A stretch of 64,000 nucleotides of DNA, from positions 26,499,801-26,563,800 of the forward strand of contig JAWZYU010000019.1 in the NCBI GenBank assembly GCA_038380435.1, written 5' to 3'. This stretch comes from Ryuthela nishihirai. Its lineage: Eukaryota > Arthropoda > Arachnida > Araneae > Heptathelidae. The notes beneath the pieces are model-generated. The model did no database searches. It was given only the letters and a program-made list of their open reading frames with translations, and was not told the DNA's origin. The position numbers and the translations under genes are program-made. Below are positions 21,397 to 31,911 of the stretch, one piece after another. The first letter of the stretch is position 1. Every line of letters begins with the position of its first letter.

Positions 21397-21409
21397 TAAC
21401 AGTGAACCC

Positions 21410-21619
21410 AAGCCGTCCCATGGCCGAGTGGTTAGTGCGCTTCGCTACTGATCTAAGGGACCTGGGTTCGAGCCCCGGGTAAGGCATGGATGTATGTGTC
21501 GTTTTTCTGCTGAGGTCCTGCCATCCTCTCAGACCTTCTACTATGGCATATAAAACTGACAGGCTCCTGTCCGACCTCTGTGGCAAGCAGCTGCTTGAGG
21601 GGGTATTTATTTTTTTTTT
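21410..21619 (+). repeat. SINE-B, full length
   Basis: A second tRNA-derived SINE family. The head CCCATGGCCGAGTGGTTAGT has the Ser/Leu-type A box, and the B box is GGTTCGAGCCCC. The body includes TCCTGCCATCCTCTCAGACC and the end GGCAAGCAGCTGCTTGAGGG followed by a T-rich tail. It is flanked by TAACAGTGAACCC at 21397-21409 and 21620-21632 (13-bp target-site duplication). Confidence 0.93.
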
Positions 21620-21632
21620 TAACAGTGAACCC

Positions 21633-22890
21633 GAGGGTACTATGAACATCTTTTTTGACATGTCTATGTGGCAAGAGATGTAAGAAAAATATATGATCCG
21701 GTTCCTCATACTTGACAATCAAGTAGATAATTGAATTAATGAAGCTATACTGTACCCACTGCAGCAATGCTTACTCTGCCTTGAAAATGATTTGTCATCA
21801 GTATGTGGTTCGTAGCGAACCATTCACACGTCAAGATTTGATTAGGAATGAGGCTGCACCTGTGACAGACCACGGACTGGCAAACCATTAGTTCAATCTC
21901 TACTGTAACAGAAATACACCAGGATATAATGGAGAAGTCTCAGGGAAAGGCAAGAAGAGTTGAAAGTGATCATTATGTCGATCGTCACCTTAACCTAATG
22001 GTGTCCAGAAACCCCTTTCGAATGTTCCAGCGCAGATTTCATCAAGCACACTCTATTCAGAGAGGGAGAAACGTGTTCCCTTAAAGGCACAGTTCTTAGC
22101 GCGATGCTATGGCCTGATGACATTCTTTGGAAGAGATGAGCTCCATTTCACTCTCAGTTAATGCAAGCAGTTTCGTGTTTCAAATGGAGACAAATCCACA
22201 TGCAATTGTCCCCACATCGCTATATGAAGCTGAGGCGTGAATGCAATAGTGAGTTTGAAATGGGGATATTTTTCTTTGTGATCACGAGGTTGGAAAAACA
22301 AAATAGTAGCTGTCGTTGTGTCTACGCTAAGAGGAATCCAATCACAGAAAAAAAAGAAATGGTGTCTATGTGGCAGAATATAGCTTTCCATTCTCATAAT
22401 GGAGTCTGACACATTTTTTAATGTGTAAAAGAGTCCTGTTTTCAACCCCTTGTAATCTAATAACTAATATCCTACTAAATTGTTGCAAATATCTTCAGTT
22501 TCAACTGCTCCTTTACAATTTTATAGAAACTCTCCGATTAAACATAATTATCTGTTTCCTTCCTAGACTTCATAAAAGATCATTTGAGGAAGTTTCATGC
22601 TATTGCCGTGTACATCCCATAGGATACTGACGTTCTTTTGGCCGGAATGCGATTGACGATGTTTTGTATTCTGTTTTTTTTCGTATGGAGCTTTAATAAT
22701 TTATGGTTACCTTATAGGACCTGCTGAAAATTCCGTCTACAATTGTATCCCACAAGTAAACCTGGACACCAATTATAAAATAAAATAATTTAATGAAGAG
22801 TGATACTAAGGCTATGTACTAAATATTATACGATTGAAATGCTAATTTCTAATTGAAGGACAGCCAGTTAGCCACGAGCATACCAGCTAA
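21633..22890. other. No gene recognised
   Basis: Higher complexity than the neighbouring AT-rich DNA and probably an old TE (phrases such as GTTCGTAGCGAACCATTCAC, a small palindrome). No frame could be matched to a family. Confidence 0.35.
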
Positions 22891-22891
22891 C

Positions 22892-22919
22892 GGGGGGGGG
22901 GGGGGGGGGGGGGGGGGGG
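22892..22919. repeat. Homopolymer run of 28 G
   Basis: The run replaces the GGGGCGGGGGTGG start of a SINE-A head. The rest of the head (CTCAGTCGGTAGCG) follows directly. It could form G-quadruplexes or be an assembly artefact. Confidence 0.95.
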
Positions 22920-23136
22920 CTCAGTCGGTAGCGCGCCAGGCTCGTAATCTGCAGTTCTCAGGTTCGAGTCCCAGCTATGTCAGCGTTGAGATTTATCTCC
23001 GCAAAATTCCCTGCCCTGCCCACGGTCAGTAGTGGACACCGATGGGCTTGGAAAGGTCGCCGTCCGTCGGATGGGACGTTAATCCGTGACCCCGTGTGCG
23101 GGAGAGCCATACCCTGTGCACGTTAAAGAACACTCT
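22892..23136 (+). repeat. SINE-A, 3'-truncated
   Basis: Head with B box GGTTCGAGTCCC and central domain. It stops after GTTAAAGAACACTCTGGAT, where the 1.1-kb repeat arm begins. Confidence 0.9.
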
Positions 23137-24312
23137 GGATAACCTATTGACATCTCAGTGTATCAGTGTAAAATATATGTGTATGATTTTGTTCTGTATG
23201 ATCTTAGTGTATAATATATGTGTATGTTCTGTACTGGTTACTGGCATTCTCAAAGGAGACAACAGCTCCTGTAACGAACTGAAATGGATACCTCTCACGT
23301 TGTATACATTTTAATCATACTATTGCCAGAAGCAATAATAGTATAAGTTGCATTATCCGTGGCACATATTTATCGCCCGTTTTCACCACTCGTATTATGG
23401 CACTTCACACACTTCCTCTCTTTCCTTTCATTTCTTGGTTCATTTTACTGAAAATTACTTCGCATATTCCTAAATGGAATTTTAATTCGTACTTACTAGA
23501 GCACTGCAATGTTTTTAGTTTATTAATCATCATCATCAACAACAACACGATCATCATCAAGCAGCCATGCGCTATGGAGGTCCAACCACACTGTGCAATT
23601 TAGTTCCCCAAATCACTACTTGATAATTCACGTAAATCATGCTTGGATTTATCCCTCTAACTACTTTATTTAGAAGAATTTAAGTTCGATTTTTAATTAA
23701 CATCAGCGAAATATCAAACTGGAGCAGGATACGAAGGCATTACTTTGAAAGATGGATGAAGTTATTAAACTCCACAGTGAACCACTCACTAACGATGAAC
23801 TTCAGGATTTAGAATTCAACGCTGCTTTTGAAGAACAACAGGAAAATGTACTGGAAGTAGTGTTGGTACTTAATTTTAGATGAAGCCCTTTCGCTGCGAA
23901 ATAAACCCATGGATTTGTTGAAGGATCATGATATTGATATTTCGTGACTTGATGCCATAAAACAATGTTGTGACCAGTTAATGAAATGCTACAAATAAAT
24001 ATTAGGCACAATACAGAGCCCAGCAATGCAAACCAGATAGTTTCCTTCCTTGTTAAGAAATAAACTGTAAAATTAATTAATCGATCACATATATACATAT
24101 TTGTGTACATAATTAAGCATTTATGTAATCTTTAAATAAATATTGACGATTATAATTATTTTTGTTGAAATAAAACATCCATTACGAAATCAAGAAAAGG
24201 AAAAAAGATCAATAAGATAGGCGAAAATACAAACAAATAAAAAAACCCTCGTTTTACACGGAAATTTGTTTAACGATGATCTCCCTGCATCATCTCCCGC
24301 ATTAAATGAGAG
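23137..24312 (+). repeat. Arm B of 1.1-kb inverted dispersed repeat
   Basis: Reverse complement of 1-1132 with small indels. It contains the LINE 3' tail on the minus strand (about 23521-23590) and the Tigger-like C-terminal remnant on the plus strand (23753-24003). A local duplication (ACACTGAGATG... / ATATATGTGTATG) is visible at 23150-23235. Confidence 0.85.
23753..24003 (+). pseudogene. pogo/Tigger-like transposase C-terminal fragment
   Basis: Starts MDEVIKLHSEPLTNDELQDL then FNAAFEEQQENV. After a frame break, LKDHDIDIS and CDQLMKCYK follow. The acidic 'S-x-x-L-T-N-D-E-L' phrase, a helical spacer with D-E-A-L and a terminal C-Y-K are usual at the end of CENP-B/Tigger-like DDE transposases (recalled). 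The HTH and DDE domains are missing. The other arm retains a longer reading of the middle (FKYLDEALSLH), so the two copies decayed independently. Confidence 0.6.
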
Positions 24313-24659
24313 TTAGCTGTATAACTGTTCCGTTTCTGAATTATCGATTAATTGGTATTTTCAGAGTTAAACTACCACAAAATATATATATTAATTTAAT
24401 AGAATTGTTTGCCTTTCGTTCTATCAGTAATAATTACATGATGAAAGCGAAGGCTATATATCACGGATGTATCTTAATGATACATTCAAGGTTTAAGAAA
24501 AGCGAAGTTTCATCAACGATATTTTCACGCTTTCAGTACCGAATGTTGGATTATCTTCACTACAGCTACTGATACTATCCTCCCTATGTGATTCTAATGT
24601 TACCAGGTTCGGATCACAAAATGGCCTGTATTGCAAATTTTCTCCACTATTGCTTCTGG

Positions 24660-25300
24660 TCTGTAAATGTTAGCTAGGCATAAACTGTAAGGATAGCTAT
24701 GTACCAATCCCCAGTGATGATGCATAGTCTAGCACATAATGTCCGACCCCGCCTTCCCTTGGGGCATGCCGTTAATACGTTTCAAAATAGATATTCTCTT
24801 TTCGAAGGAAAAAGAAGTGAAGGGCCAAACCTGTGTGGCCTATTGATCTGGTCATCTGTGGCAACTTTTTTCTTTTTTCTGCCCTGTTGAGGAGTGGTCA
24901 ACTTCGCAGGGTCTTGGTGATGACCATTTATGTCTACGAGACTGGACTGGTTTACGGCTTTGGACTTGATGATGGATTCTGACTTACTGCAGTGGTGGAC
25001 ATCTGTTGAGGGAGAATTTGCCGCTGTGTTTTCTGTTTACTTGTGGGTTGCCAGACCAAAGTGAACAGAGGCACGGGATACCTTATATCAGCTGGTGGAT
25101 AATCCTGATCATAGGCCATCGCAGCTACCTGAACCCTCACTTAGCTAGTTGGGTATCGCTAATCCTAAACTGGGGTAATGTGTCTCAGGCAGGTCTTACG
25201 GATCTTGAAAAGATCCACTTAAAAACAGTGGTTCTTGAAGTTCCTACCAGCATGGATCACTTCAGCCTGTAGCGGTGGAGGAACAGGTCTTTGCCCCATG
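24660..25300. mobile_element. RTE LINE 5' UTR fragment with 5' inversion
   Basis: 24660-24975 matches the reverse complement of about 54090-54422, while 24978-25300 matches 54430-54745 directly. It therefore holds the 5' UTR of the RTE element with its outer half flipped. It breaks at the ATG context (TTTGCCCCATG) where SINE-A begins. Confidence 0.85.
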
Positions 25301-25307
25301 AAACGGG

Positions 25308-25690
25308 GCGGGGGTGGCTCAGTCGGTAGCGCGCCAGGCTCGTAATCTGTAGTTCCCAGGTTCGAGTCCCAGCTGGGTCAGCGTTGAGATTTATCTCCGC
25401 AAACTCTCCCTGCCCACGGTCAGTAGGGGACACCGATGGGCTTGGAAAGGCCGCCGTCCGTCAGATGGGACGTTAAGCCATGGCACCGTGTGCGGGAGAA
25501 CCATACCCTGTGCACGTTAAAGAACACCCTGAATGGCCTTGACGGGAGGCTACCATCTGTCTCCCAACAGCTACTCCAGTGGGTCCCCTCCCCCAACCTT
25601 CTCTGAGCCTTCGGGGTCCATGTGACCTGGCCATTTAGCCCATGGTGTGCAAAAAAGTGCCACTCAGAGGTAAAACAACCCAACCCAACC
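25308..25690 (+). repeat. SINE-A, full length
   Basis: Complete head to tail, with a short deletion after CTCCGCAAA. It lies between the RTE fragment and the satellite-like repeat. No target-site duplication is visible, as if a deletion accompanied or followed insertion. Confidence 0.93.
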
Positions 25691-26087
25691 CTGTATCGGA
25701 AGAGGTCTCGACCCGTTACTTTTTATTTTATGGTAACCGATTGCATACTGGATAAAATGATTTAATATGTAATGTTTCCGAAGCGTTTGTTTCTTTTTCA
25801 CCAACATAACATTTCCCTACCGGAATTTGTTCTGTTAATTCAATCACGCAGGGTATTGAACCCGTTGCATAGCCGGCAACTGGGTCAAACCCCATAAAAT
25901 TTGCAGCTTTATAACGCATGTTCTAATCGAACCATGGAGCCACATATCTGAAACTAATGTTTTCCGATTATATTCGGGAAGGATTAAATGTTGAATGTAT
26001 TGGAAGAGGTCTCGACCCGTTACTTTTTGTTTTATGGGTTCGAAACCAATTGCATACTGGATAAAATTACTTAATATCTAATGTTTA

Positions 26088-26465
26088 GGAGCGGGGGTGG
26101 CTCAGTCGGTAGCGCGCCAGGCTCGTAATCTGTAGTTACCTGGTTCGAGTCCCAGCTGGGTCAGCGTTGAGATTTATCTCCGCAAAATTCCCCGCCCTGC
26201 CCACGGTCAGTAGAGGACACTGATGGGCTTGAAAAGGCCGCCGTCGGTCGGATGGGACGTTAAGCCGTGGCCCCGTGTGTGGGAGAGCCGTGCACGTTAA
26301 AGAACACGCTGGATGGCCTTGACGGGAGGCTGCCATCTGTCTCCCAACAGCTGATCCAGTGGTTCCCCTCCCCCAACCTTCTCTGAGCCTTCGGGGTCCA
26401 TGTGACCTGGCCATTTAGCTCATGATGTGCAAAAAAGTGCCGCTCAGAGGTAAAACAACCCAAAC
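26088..26465 (+). repeat. SINE-A, full length, in tandem repeat
   Basis: Flanked by TATCTAATGTTTA at 26075-26087 and 26466-26478. Slightly shortened in the GGGAGAGCC region. Confidence 0.93.
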
Positions 26466-26750
26466 TATCTAATGTTTACGAAACGTTCGACTTTTTTCGC
26501 CAACATAGCGTTATACCACCGGAATTCGTTCCGTTAATTCAATCACGCAAGGTAATGAAACAGTTACGTAGCCGAGCAACTGGATCGAACACACTAAATG
26601 TTGCAGTTTTATAACATGTGTTCTAATCGAGACACAGATCTAAAACTAATGTCTTACGATTATATTTGGGAATAATTACTCGTTGAATGTATCAGAAAAG
26701 GTCTGGACGCGTTTTTTTTTTTATGGATTCGAAACCGATTGCATACTGGA

Positions 26751-27046
26751 TTAGGATTGGATTGTTTTACCTCTGAGCGATACCTATTTGCACACCATGG
26801 TCTAAATGGCCAGGTCACATGGACCCCGAAGTCTCAGAGAAGGTTGGGGGAGGGGACCCACTGGAACAGCTGTTGGGATACAGATGGTAGCCTCCCGTCA
26901 AGGCCATCCAGCGTGTTCTTTAACGTACAGTGGGTATGACTCTGCTGTATACGGGACCACGGCTAAACGTCCCATCCGACGGACGGACGGCCGGCCTTTC
27001 CAAGTCGATCGGTGTCCCCTACTGACCATGGGCCGGGCGGGGAATT
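26751..27046 (-). repeat. SINE-A, 5'-truncated, in tandem repeat
   Basis: The tail and central domain are present but the tRNA head is missing. It is still flanked by GATTGCATACTGGA at 26737-26750 and 27047-27060, so the truncation happened during insertion. The central domain carries a local GACGGACGG expansion. Confidence 0.92.
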
Positions 27047-27490
27047 GATTGCATACTGGATAAAATGACTTAATATCGAATGTTTCCGAAGCGTTCGTTT
27101 TTTTTTCGCCAACGAAGCGTTATACCAAAGGAATTTTGATATAAGCTTCGTTGGTATTTAATAATTTTCTTTTAATTGAATCATGCAAGGTATCGAGCTC
27201 GTTACGTAGCCGAGCAACTGGGTCGAACTCGCAAAAAGTTGCAGTTTTATAACTTATGTTCTAATAATAAAGCCACGGATCTCAAACTATTGTTTTCCGA
27301 TATCATTCGGAAAGAATTATACGTTGAATGTATAGGAAGAAGTCTCAACCCGTTACTTTTGGTTTTATGGATTCGAAATCGATTGCATACAGGATAAAAT
27401 AAGTTAATTAATTTAATTCCTTTAATAGTAATAAATTGAAGGTAAATACTACTTACACTGACTCCATTTGGTATAATTAACAAATATATG

Positions 27491-27882
27491 GCTTTGGGTT
27501 GGGTTGTTTTACCTCTGAGCGGCACTTTTTGCACACCATGGGCTAAATGGCCAGGTCACATGGACCCCGAAGGCTCAGAGAAGGTTGGGAGAGTGGACCC
27601 ACTGGAACAGCTGTTGGGAGACAGATGGTAGCCTCCCGTCAAGGCCATCCAGCGTGTTCTTCAACGTGCACAGGGTATGTCTCTCCCGCACACGGGGCCA
27701 CGGTTTAACGTCTCATCCGACGGACGGCGGTCTTTCCAAGCACATCGGTGTCCCCTACTGACCGTGGGCAGTACGGAGACTTTTGCGGAGATAAATCTCA
27801 ACGCTGACCCAGCTGGGACTCGAACCTGGGAACTACAGATTACGAGCCTGGCGCGCTACCGACTGAGCCACCCCCGCCCCGA
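27491..27882 (-). repeat. SINE-A, full length
   Basis: Minus-strand copy from GGGTTGGGTTGTTTTACC to GAGCCACCCCCGCCCC. It abuts a LINE RT fragment on its right. Confidence 0.92.
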
Positions 27883-27883
27883 T

Positions 27884-28425
27884 GCTGGTAAGAGAGATAG
27901 GTCGATAATTATTTGGATCACTAGGATCGCCCTTTCTTTTGAAGACATGAGAATCAATTGCATGACGCTAATCTTCAGGTATCTTGTCAGAGCTTCATAA
28001 CAAGCATTAAAGAGAAAAGAGATTTTGGTAGAGATGTTATCATTAAGATACTTCAGGAATAATGGAGAAACTTCATCAGGTTCTAGAGAAGATCTTGCAG
28101 GCGTATTTGTAATCGTTGCACTAACAAATGCAGGATCAAATACATCGGATAAAAAGTCATCAGAAGTTTACATCGGAAGATACTGGAATTCGTCAGACAA
28201 AATCAAATGTATTAGACAATAGAACAGCTTTTTCAACATCAGAAGTTGCATATGATCCTTTGGGAAATTTGAATGGCGGGTTCTTGATTGAACCTCGTAA
28301 CCTGGATCTTGCACCTTTATAGAAGGAATTTGTATTCCGCTCATCGCATAACGTGTTAAGTCCGCTTGATTCCACTTCTTCAACGAATTTGCTATACGCT
28401 TTAGAGGCTATGCTGTAGACTGTAG
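27884..28425 (-). pseudogene. LINE RT N-terminal fragment
   Basis: Minus-strand reading: AYSKFVEEVESSGLN-type segment and ARSRLRGSIKNPPFKFPKGS near 28360-28240. After frame breaks, VFKRKGDPSDPNNYRPISLT reads at about 27960-27895, the block leading into the RT active domain. Everything downstream (catalytic aspartates) is cut off at the SINE. The clade is undetermined. This is not the RTE or CR1 copy described elsewhere in the window. Confidence 0.65.
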
Positions 28426-28429
28426 AGGC

Positions 28430-28822
28430 GGGAGTTGGTTCAGTCGGTAGCGCGCCAGGCTCGTAATCTGTAGTTCCAAGGTTCGAGTCCCAGCTGGGTC
28501 AGCGTTGAGATTTATCTCCGCAAAATTCCCCGCCCTGCTCACGGTCAGTAGGGGACACCGATGGGCTTGGAAAGGCCGCCGTCCGTCGGATGGGATTAAC
28601 CGTCCGTCGGATTAAGCCGTGGCCCCGTGTGCGGGAGAGACATACCCTGTGCACGTTAAAGAACATGTTGGATGGCCTTGACGGGAGGCTACCATCTGTC
28701 TTCCAACAGCTGTTCCAGTGGGTCCCCTCCCCCAACCTTCTATGAGCCTTCGGGGTCCTTGTGACCTGGCCATTTAGCCCATGGTGGGCAAAAAAGTACC
28801 GCTCAGAGGTAAAACAACCTAG
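28430..28822 (+). repeat. SINE-A, full length with micro-duplication
   Basis: The CCGTCCGTCGGATGGG block is partly duplicated at 28577-28612. Head and tail are complete. Confidence 0.92.
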
Positions 28823-29157
28823 CGTTAAACTTTCAGATGTGTTCACCGAATTTGACATACAGCTTCCTCTCATCATGACTCTAAGCAAAGGAAGGGTTAC
28901 TCCCACTTTCGGAAAAAGGGGGATTTACATACACTATATCTGAGCTTAACGAATGATATTCAAATGATAGCATAGAGAACATAAACTCACTAGACAAAAA
29001 TTAGTCATCTCCCGCCATAAGACGGTAACGTTCGTTCAACACCAACAGTCGTCACACCAGTAATAAACGCGTCCTACAAATAGCTGTTCTCTGCCCTATG
29101 GGGTTCATACAGTGAAAAAAAGTGGTTGTGTGCAACGTGTGTTTGTCGCTCCCTGAA

Positions 29158-29547
29158 GGGGCGGGGGTGGCTCAGTAGGTAGCGCGCCAGGCTCGTAATC
29201 TGTAGTTCCCAGGTTCGAGTCCCAACTCGGTGAGGGTTGAGATTTATCTCCACAAAATTACCCGCCCTGCCCACGGTCAGTAGGGGACACCGATGGGCTA
29301 GGAAAGGCCGCCATCCGTCGGATGGGACGTTAAGCCGTGGCCCCGTGTGCGGGAGAGCCATACCCTGTGCACGTTAAAGAACACGCTGGATGGCCTTGAC
29401 GGGAGGCTACCACCTGTCTCCCAACAGCTGTTCCAGTGGGTCCCCTCCCCCAACCTTCTCTGAGCCTTCGGGGTCCATGTGACCTGGCCATTTAGCCCAT
29501 GGTGTGCAAAAAAATGCCGCTCAGAGGTAAAACAACCCAACCCAAAA
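29158..29547 (+). repeat. SINE-A inside Tc1-like element
   Basis: Flanked by TCGCTCCCTGAA at 29146-29157 and 29548-29559 (12-bp target-site duplication). Full-length and little diverged. Confidence 0.94.
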
Positions 29548-29561
29548 TCGCTCCCTGAAAC

Positions 29562-31140
29562 ATGGGTTGCGCCAAAGATGTGAAAAAGTTGCAAAATAGA
29601 GTTACTGTGTCTTACCGAGCCAAAGGGCATAGTGTACAAGAAGTTGCTGCCTTTGCAGGTGTGTCGAAACGTACTGTTGAAAGGGTCTTCCAGCAGTGGC
29701 GTACATTACAGTTCACCTCTAATTGTGACCAGAACTGCGGCAGAAAGATTGTTCGCACCAATAGGGACCTCCGCAATGTGTCACGCACTGTTAAGGCAAA
29801 CCGCTTTGCAACAAGGCAGTAATTGCTCCAGTCAGTCAATGCACTGTTAAGGCAAACCACTTTGCAACAATCAGGAATTGCTCCAGTCAGTCAATGCACT
29901 GTTAAGGCAAACCGCTTTGCAACAAGGCAGTAATTGCTCCAGTCAGTCAACGCACTGTTAAGGCAAACCGCTTTGCAACAAGGCAGTAATTGCTCCAGTC
30001 ACTCAACGCACTGTTAAGACAAACCGCTTTGCAACAAGGCAGTAATTGCTCCAGTCAGTCAACGCACTGTTAAAGCAAACCGCTTTGAAACAATCAGGAA
30101 TTGCTCCAGTCACTCAACGCACTGTTAAGACAAACCGCTTTGCAACAAGGCAGTAATTGCTCCAGTCAGTCAACGCACTGTTAAGGCAAACCGCTTTGCA
30201 ACAAGGCAGTAATTGCTCCAGTCACTCAACGCACTGTTAAGACAAACCGCTTTGCAACAAGGCAGGAATTGCTCCAGTCAGTCAACGCACTGTGAAGGCA
30301 AACCACTTTGCAACAATCAGGAATTGCTCTAGTCAGTCAATGCACTGTTAAGACAAACCGCTTTGCAACAATGCAGGAATTGCTCCAGTCAGTCAATGCA
30401 CTGTTAAGGCAAACCGCTTTGCAACAAAGCAGGAATTGCTCCACTCAGTCAATGCACTGTTAAGGCAAACCGCTTTGTAACAAGGCAGTAATTGCTCCAG
30501 TCAGTCAACATACTGTTGAGGCAAACCGCTTTGCAACAAGGCAGGAATTGCTCCAGTCAGTCAACGCAGGCCTACAACAAGCTGTTTCCGACGAACACTG
30601 TGAAGGGAACTGCATGCCATGGATACCTAGAGCAAAGTACCAAGGAAGCTCTGCACAAGTTAACAGCTCTGCACAAGGCTGCACGGCTACAGTGAGCGTG
30701 CGCAACAAAGACGTGACTCTCGACTCTTGGAAGCGTGTGATCTGGCCGGATGAGTCACGTTTTTGCTTATACTCGAGTGATGCCAGGCAGGTACATCGTA
30801 AGCTGCATGAACCTTCCATGCCGACTGTGTGCAAGGTTCTGTTCAAGCTGGAGGAGGCTCCATGATGCTTAGGGAGTATTTCACGTACTAGGAAATGGGT
30901 CCTTTGTTTGCGGTGACATCACACTTGAACCTGAAGTGCTATATGAAGTTACTGGCGAACACATGCTGCCTTTTGTCCAGCATCTCCACGGTGAACACCA
31001 GAAGGATACCACAGTTTTCCAATTGTCGCGTGCACAGGGCTCGAAGTGTGCCAGATTGGCACAAAGACCATTCTGAAGCATTCGAACATCTCGACTCGCC
31101 CGCCAAATCCCCGGATTTGAATCCCATAGAAAACTTGTGA
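29562..31140 (+). pseudogene. Tc1-like transposase, disrupted by a minisatellite
   Basis: ATG at 29562 opens an HTH region (VTVSYRAKGHSVQEVAAFAG, VSKRTVERVFQQWR) and the second paired-like half (RDLRNVSRTVKANRFATRQ). The frame ends as the 56-bp array begins. After the array, coding text resumes at about 30541: AGLQQAVS, VIWPDESRFCLYSSDARQ (catalytic Asp), a stop at about 30888, HRARSVPDWHKDHSE (second-Asp block; the usual DNA-x-x-H is degraded to FSNCRVH) and SPDLNPIENL (third catalytic residue). Tc1 transposases cut and paste their own element. With several frame breaks and a 780-bp insertion this one is dead. Confidence 0.88.
29785..30566. repeat. 56-bp minisatellite, 14 units
   Basis: Units start at 29785, 29841, 29896, 29952, 30008, 30064, 30119, 30175, 30231, 30287, 30342, 30398, 30454 and 30510. 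Each begins GCACTGTTAAGGCAAACCGC and ends CCAGTCAGTCAAC. Three units are 55 bp and share CAATCAGGAATTG, showing a second unit type. The unit is a piece of transposase coding sequence; 56 is not a multiple of 3. Confidence 0.97.
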
Positions 31141-31911
31141 GACTATTTGGGACAACGAGTGAAGCGTCATACCTAGTCATCTGGCCAATCTCGCTGAACT
31201 GTGGCATTTGCTGTTGGAAGAGTGGATAAATATTGATGTTCACTATATCCGCACAACGGTGACATCCAGGCAAAGAATGTAGAGGGAGAAGAAGTTAAGC
31301 TTCCATAGAGATTAATGCAAAATCGAGTATCGTGCATTTGGCGTAGAGGTGAAACGAACATTACAGGGGACGAACGCTTTTGTAATTACATGTTACTGTC
31401 AACTTCCATTCTCTTCGCTTTTCCTATGTAACAATTTCCCATTGATATCCTTGCAGAGTATATTAATATCAATTCTGTTTCCTGTTTCTATGCAACCAAG
31501 AAAGCTCTTAATTGTAATAATTTATTCTATAAATGAACTTCAGGCTAATTTCAAATCTTCTTTCTCCGTTCAATTTATAATTGTTGGTTCAACGAAAAAT
31601 AATTCCAATGGAGCAAATAATCCTTTATTAAAATCATGAAATTATATTTTTTCAAATACAAAGTACAGTTACTTTTTTTCCCTTTTTTAAAATATAAATA
31701 TTTTGATGCATAATTCCTTATTGTTTGCTTCCCAGCTTAAACAAATGCACGATACGAATCGAAACACCACTTGAGGTCGCCACTTACGCTTTGTCAAAGC
31801 TGAACTTCTTTTCCTTATACGTTCTTTGATCCAGACAGGATTTCGGCTGTTCTTCGTCGCGCAGAGGCGTTACGTAATATTAAGTGACTAATTTTTCGTC
31901 CGGTGAGCTTA

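Larger units (their letters stand above)
25691..27420. repeat. Tandem repeat of about 310-340 bp, interrupted by two SINEs
   Basis: The phrase GGAAGAGGTCTCGACCCGTT recurs at 25698, 26009 and (diverged) 26691 and 27333. Each is followed by TGCATACTGGATAAAAT, TTCCGAAGCGTT, GTTAATTCAATCACGCA and CCGATTATATTCGG-like blocks. After removing the SINEs the period is roughly 310-340 bp and about 3.3 units remain. Confidence 0.85.
28984..31909 (+). mobile_element. Tc1-like DNA transposon with internal minisatellite
   Basis: The left end AACTCACTAGACAAAAATTA and the inverted right end (31886-31909) are about 24-bp imperfect inverted repeats, with TA at 28982-28983 and 31910-31911. The interior carries a broken Tc1 transposase on the plus strand, a SINE-A insertion at 29158-29547 and a 56-bp tandem array inside the coding region. 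Assignment of the right end rests on the inverted-repeat match alone. Confidence 0.75.

Noticed and set aside
29785..30566. CRISPR-like array (regular 56-bp spacing)
   Set aside because: Units are contiguous with no variable spacers, the DNA is eukaryotic, and the unit is transposase coding sequence.
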